The notes beneath the pieces are model-generated. The model searched no databases. It was not told where the DNA came from and was given only the letters and a program-made list of their open reading frames with translations. From Pseudomonadota bacterium (lineage in GTDB: Bacteria; Pseudomonadota; Gammaproteobacteria; Xanthomonadales; Xanthomonadaceae), in the NCBI GenBank assembly GCA_023391775.1, contig JAEWAG010000189.1, positions 1 through 7,923 of the forward strand: 7,923 nucleotides of DNA, in the 5' to 3' direction. Below, piece after piece: positions 6,641 through 7,923 of this stretch (positions are counted from its first letter, which is position 1; every line of letters starts with the position of its first letter). A program made the position numbers and the translations under genes.

Positions 6641-7923
6641 ACGCGTCGGCGGTGGTCCACTGCCCGTCGACCAGGCGCAGCTGGCTACCGGTGGGGTTGG
6701 CATCGCGCAGCGCCGGCGGCAGCCGGTGCTGGCGCACGTTGTCGTAGCTGTGCAGCGCCGAGAAGCGCAGCAGCGAGGCCGGGATGCCGACCGCGGTGAA
6801 CGCCGGATGGCCGGTGGCCGGGTACGGGCCGCCGTGGTTCTGCGCCGCCGACACGGCCACGCCGGTGGGCATGCGGTCGTTGATCAGGCGGCCGACGCGG
6901 GTGCGCAGGACCGGGGCCAGCTGGTCGTACAGCGCGTCGTCGGCGCCGCCGGTGTCGCTGTAGAAGGTGCCGGTGAGGTTGCCTTCCAGGGCCAGGGCGA
7001 TCTGCAGCAGCTGCTCCTGCGACTCGGCCAGCACCAGCAGGCAGACCTGGCCGAAGGCCTCGTTCTGCAGCTGCCGCGGGTTCTGCAGGAAGCGGCTGCC
7101 GGAGACCTTCAGCAGGGTCGGCTGGAAGGCGTAGCCGGCCGCGTCCTCGGCGATGCCGCCGCCGGCCAGCAGTTCGGCACCGGCCTCGCGCAGGGCGGTC
7201 ACCGCCTCGCCCACCGACTCCGGCGCGCGCGAGGTCAGCAGCACGCCGGCCTTGGTCGCCGCGGTCAGGCGCTGCATCTCCTGCACGAAGGCATCGGTGT
7301 GTTCGCCCGGGGCCAGCACGGTCACGCCGGGGCGGGTGCAGAACTGGCCCGCGCCCATCGCGCAGGAACCGGCCAGCTCGGCGGCGATCGCCGGGCCGCG
7401 CTCGGCCAGCGCGCCGGGCAGCACGAACACCGGGTTGACGCTGGACATCTCCAGGTAGGCCGGCTTGCCGGCTGCGTCGGCGGCGGCCTTGATCGCCATG
7501 CCCGCCGGACGGCTGCCGGTGAAGGCCACCGCCGCGGTGCGCGGGTCGGCAACCAGGCGCAGGCCCAGCTCGTTGCTGGTGTGGAAGAACATCTGCACCG
7601 CGCCGGACGGCATGCCGGTGGCCTGCGCGGCCTCGGCCGCGGCCTGGGCCAGCAGCAGCGAGGTGTACGGGTGGGCCGGGTGCGCCTTGGCGATCACCGG
7701 GTTGCCGGCGGCGAAGGCGGCGACGAAATCGCCACCGGAAATGCCGTTGAAGGCGAACGGGAAGTTGTTCGGGCCGAACACCAGCACCGGGCCGCCGAGC
7801 GGGCCGTGCATCGAGCGCAGGTTGTTGGCGGTGTCGATGGTCGGGCGCGCCCAGCCGCCGTCGCGCGCGGCCTTGGCGCCCTGGCGCAGCTGGCCGGTGG
7901 TGCGCGGCAGCTCGGCATTGCGC
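6639..7923 (-). CDS. NAD(P)-dependent alpha-ketoglutarate-semialdehyde dehydrogenase-type aldehyde dehydrogenase, 5' end cut by window
   Basis: C-terminal 427 residues of an aldehyde dehydrogenase that most likely oxidises alpha-ketoglutarate semialdehyde (2,5-dioxopentanoate) to alpha-ketoglutarate. The frame stays open to the right edge, passing the Met at 7811 (reading ...RTTGQLRQGAKAARDGGWARPTIDT...), so that Met is internal and about 100 N-terminal residues are missing if the family length of about 520-530 holds. Seen in order: PLGGPVLVFGPNNFPFAFN, AKAHPAHPYTS, the FTGS coenzyme-site motif, the general-base Glu in YLEMSSVNPVF (codon 7449-7451) and the catalytic Cys in GAGQFCTRPG (codon 7338-7340). 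FGxxNFPxAF with KAHPAHP is characteristic of the ketoglutarate-semialdehyde subgroup found in sugar-acid, hydroxyproline and glucarate operons. Coupling to the xylonate dehydratase downstream supports a Weimberg-pathway role. Another short aldehyde acid as substrate is possible. Coenzyme preference cannot be read with confidence. Confidence 0.88.
   Translation of the reverse strand, partial: RNAELPRTTGQLRQGAKAARDGGWARPTIDTANNLRSMHGPLGGPVLVFGPNNFPFAFNGISGGDFVAAFAAGNPVIAKAHPAHPYTSLLLAQAAAEAAQATGMPSGAVQMFFHTSNELGLRLVADPRTAAVAFTGSRPAGMAIKAAADAAGKPAYLEMSSVNPVFVLPGALAERGPAIAAELAGSCAMGAGQFCTRPGVTVLAPGEHTDAFVQEMQRLTAATKAGVLLTSRAPESVGEAVTALREAGAELLAGGGIAEDAAGYAFQPTLLKVSGSRFLQNPRQLQNEAFGQVCLLVLAESQEQLLQIALALEGNLTGTFYSDTGGADDALYDQLAPVLRTRVGRLINDRMPTGVAVSAAQNHGGPYPATGHPAFTAVGIPASLLRFSALHSYDNVRQHRLPPALRDANPTGSQLRLVDGQWTTADA

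Overview
This window looks like chromosomal DNA of a high-GC gammaproteobacterium. The GC content (roughly 70 % by eye), the strong G/C third-position bias and the style of the proteins point to the Xanthomonadaceae/Lysobacteraceae (Xanthomonas, Stenotrophomonas, Luteimonas, Lysobacter and relatives). That placement is an inference from protein character, not from a marker gene. I see no RNA genes, CRISPR array, insertion sequence or phage gene.

Layout. On the + strand, from the left edge: (1) the 3' part of a DEDD-type exonuclease gene of the YprB/MrfB kind (ends 771), and (2) a complete flavin-dependent halogenase-family gene (863-2542) with its own candidate promoter, two palindromes and a good ribosome binding site. 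On the - strand, reading leftwards from the right edge: (3) an aldehyde dehydrogenase of the alpha-ketoglutarate-semialdehyde type, cut by the right edge (stop at 6639), (4) a YjhG/YagF-family D-xylonate dehydratase (6629-4602), (5) a GntP-family gluconate/sugar-acid:H+ symporter (4532-3219), and (6) a small uncharacterised four-helix membrane protein (3100-2639), which converges on the halogenase gene. No stretch longer than about 120 bases lacks a gene.

How the genes work together. Genes 3-5 form a compact operon-like group for use of a sugar acid, most likely D-xylonate. The symporter would import the acid, the dehydratase would convert it to 2-keto-3-deoxy-xylonate, and the dehydrogenase would oxidise alpha-ketoglutarate semialdehyde to alpha-ketoglutarate. 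This is the oxidative (Weimberg) route. The missing step, 2-keto-3-deoxy-xylonate dehydratase of the fumarylacetoacetate-hydrolase superfamily, is not in the window and would be expected just beyond the right edge. E. coli also places a GntP-type transporter beside yjhG, but with an aldolase instead of a dehydrogenase.

The exonuclease and the halogenase are separate from this pathway. The halogenase-family gene is the least understood item. It keeps the flavin fold, the WxWxIP signature and a lysine that aligns with the catalytic lysine, but has Tyr where tryptophan halogenases have a catalytic Glu, and no obvious substrate-supplying genes lie beside it. I did not find a convincing new multi-gene system.
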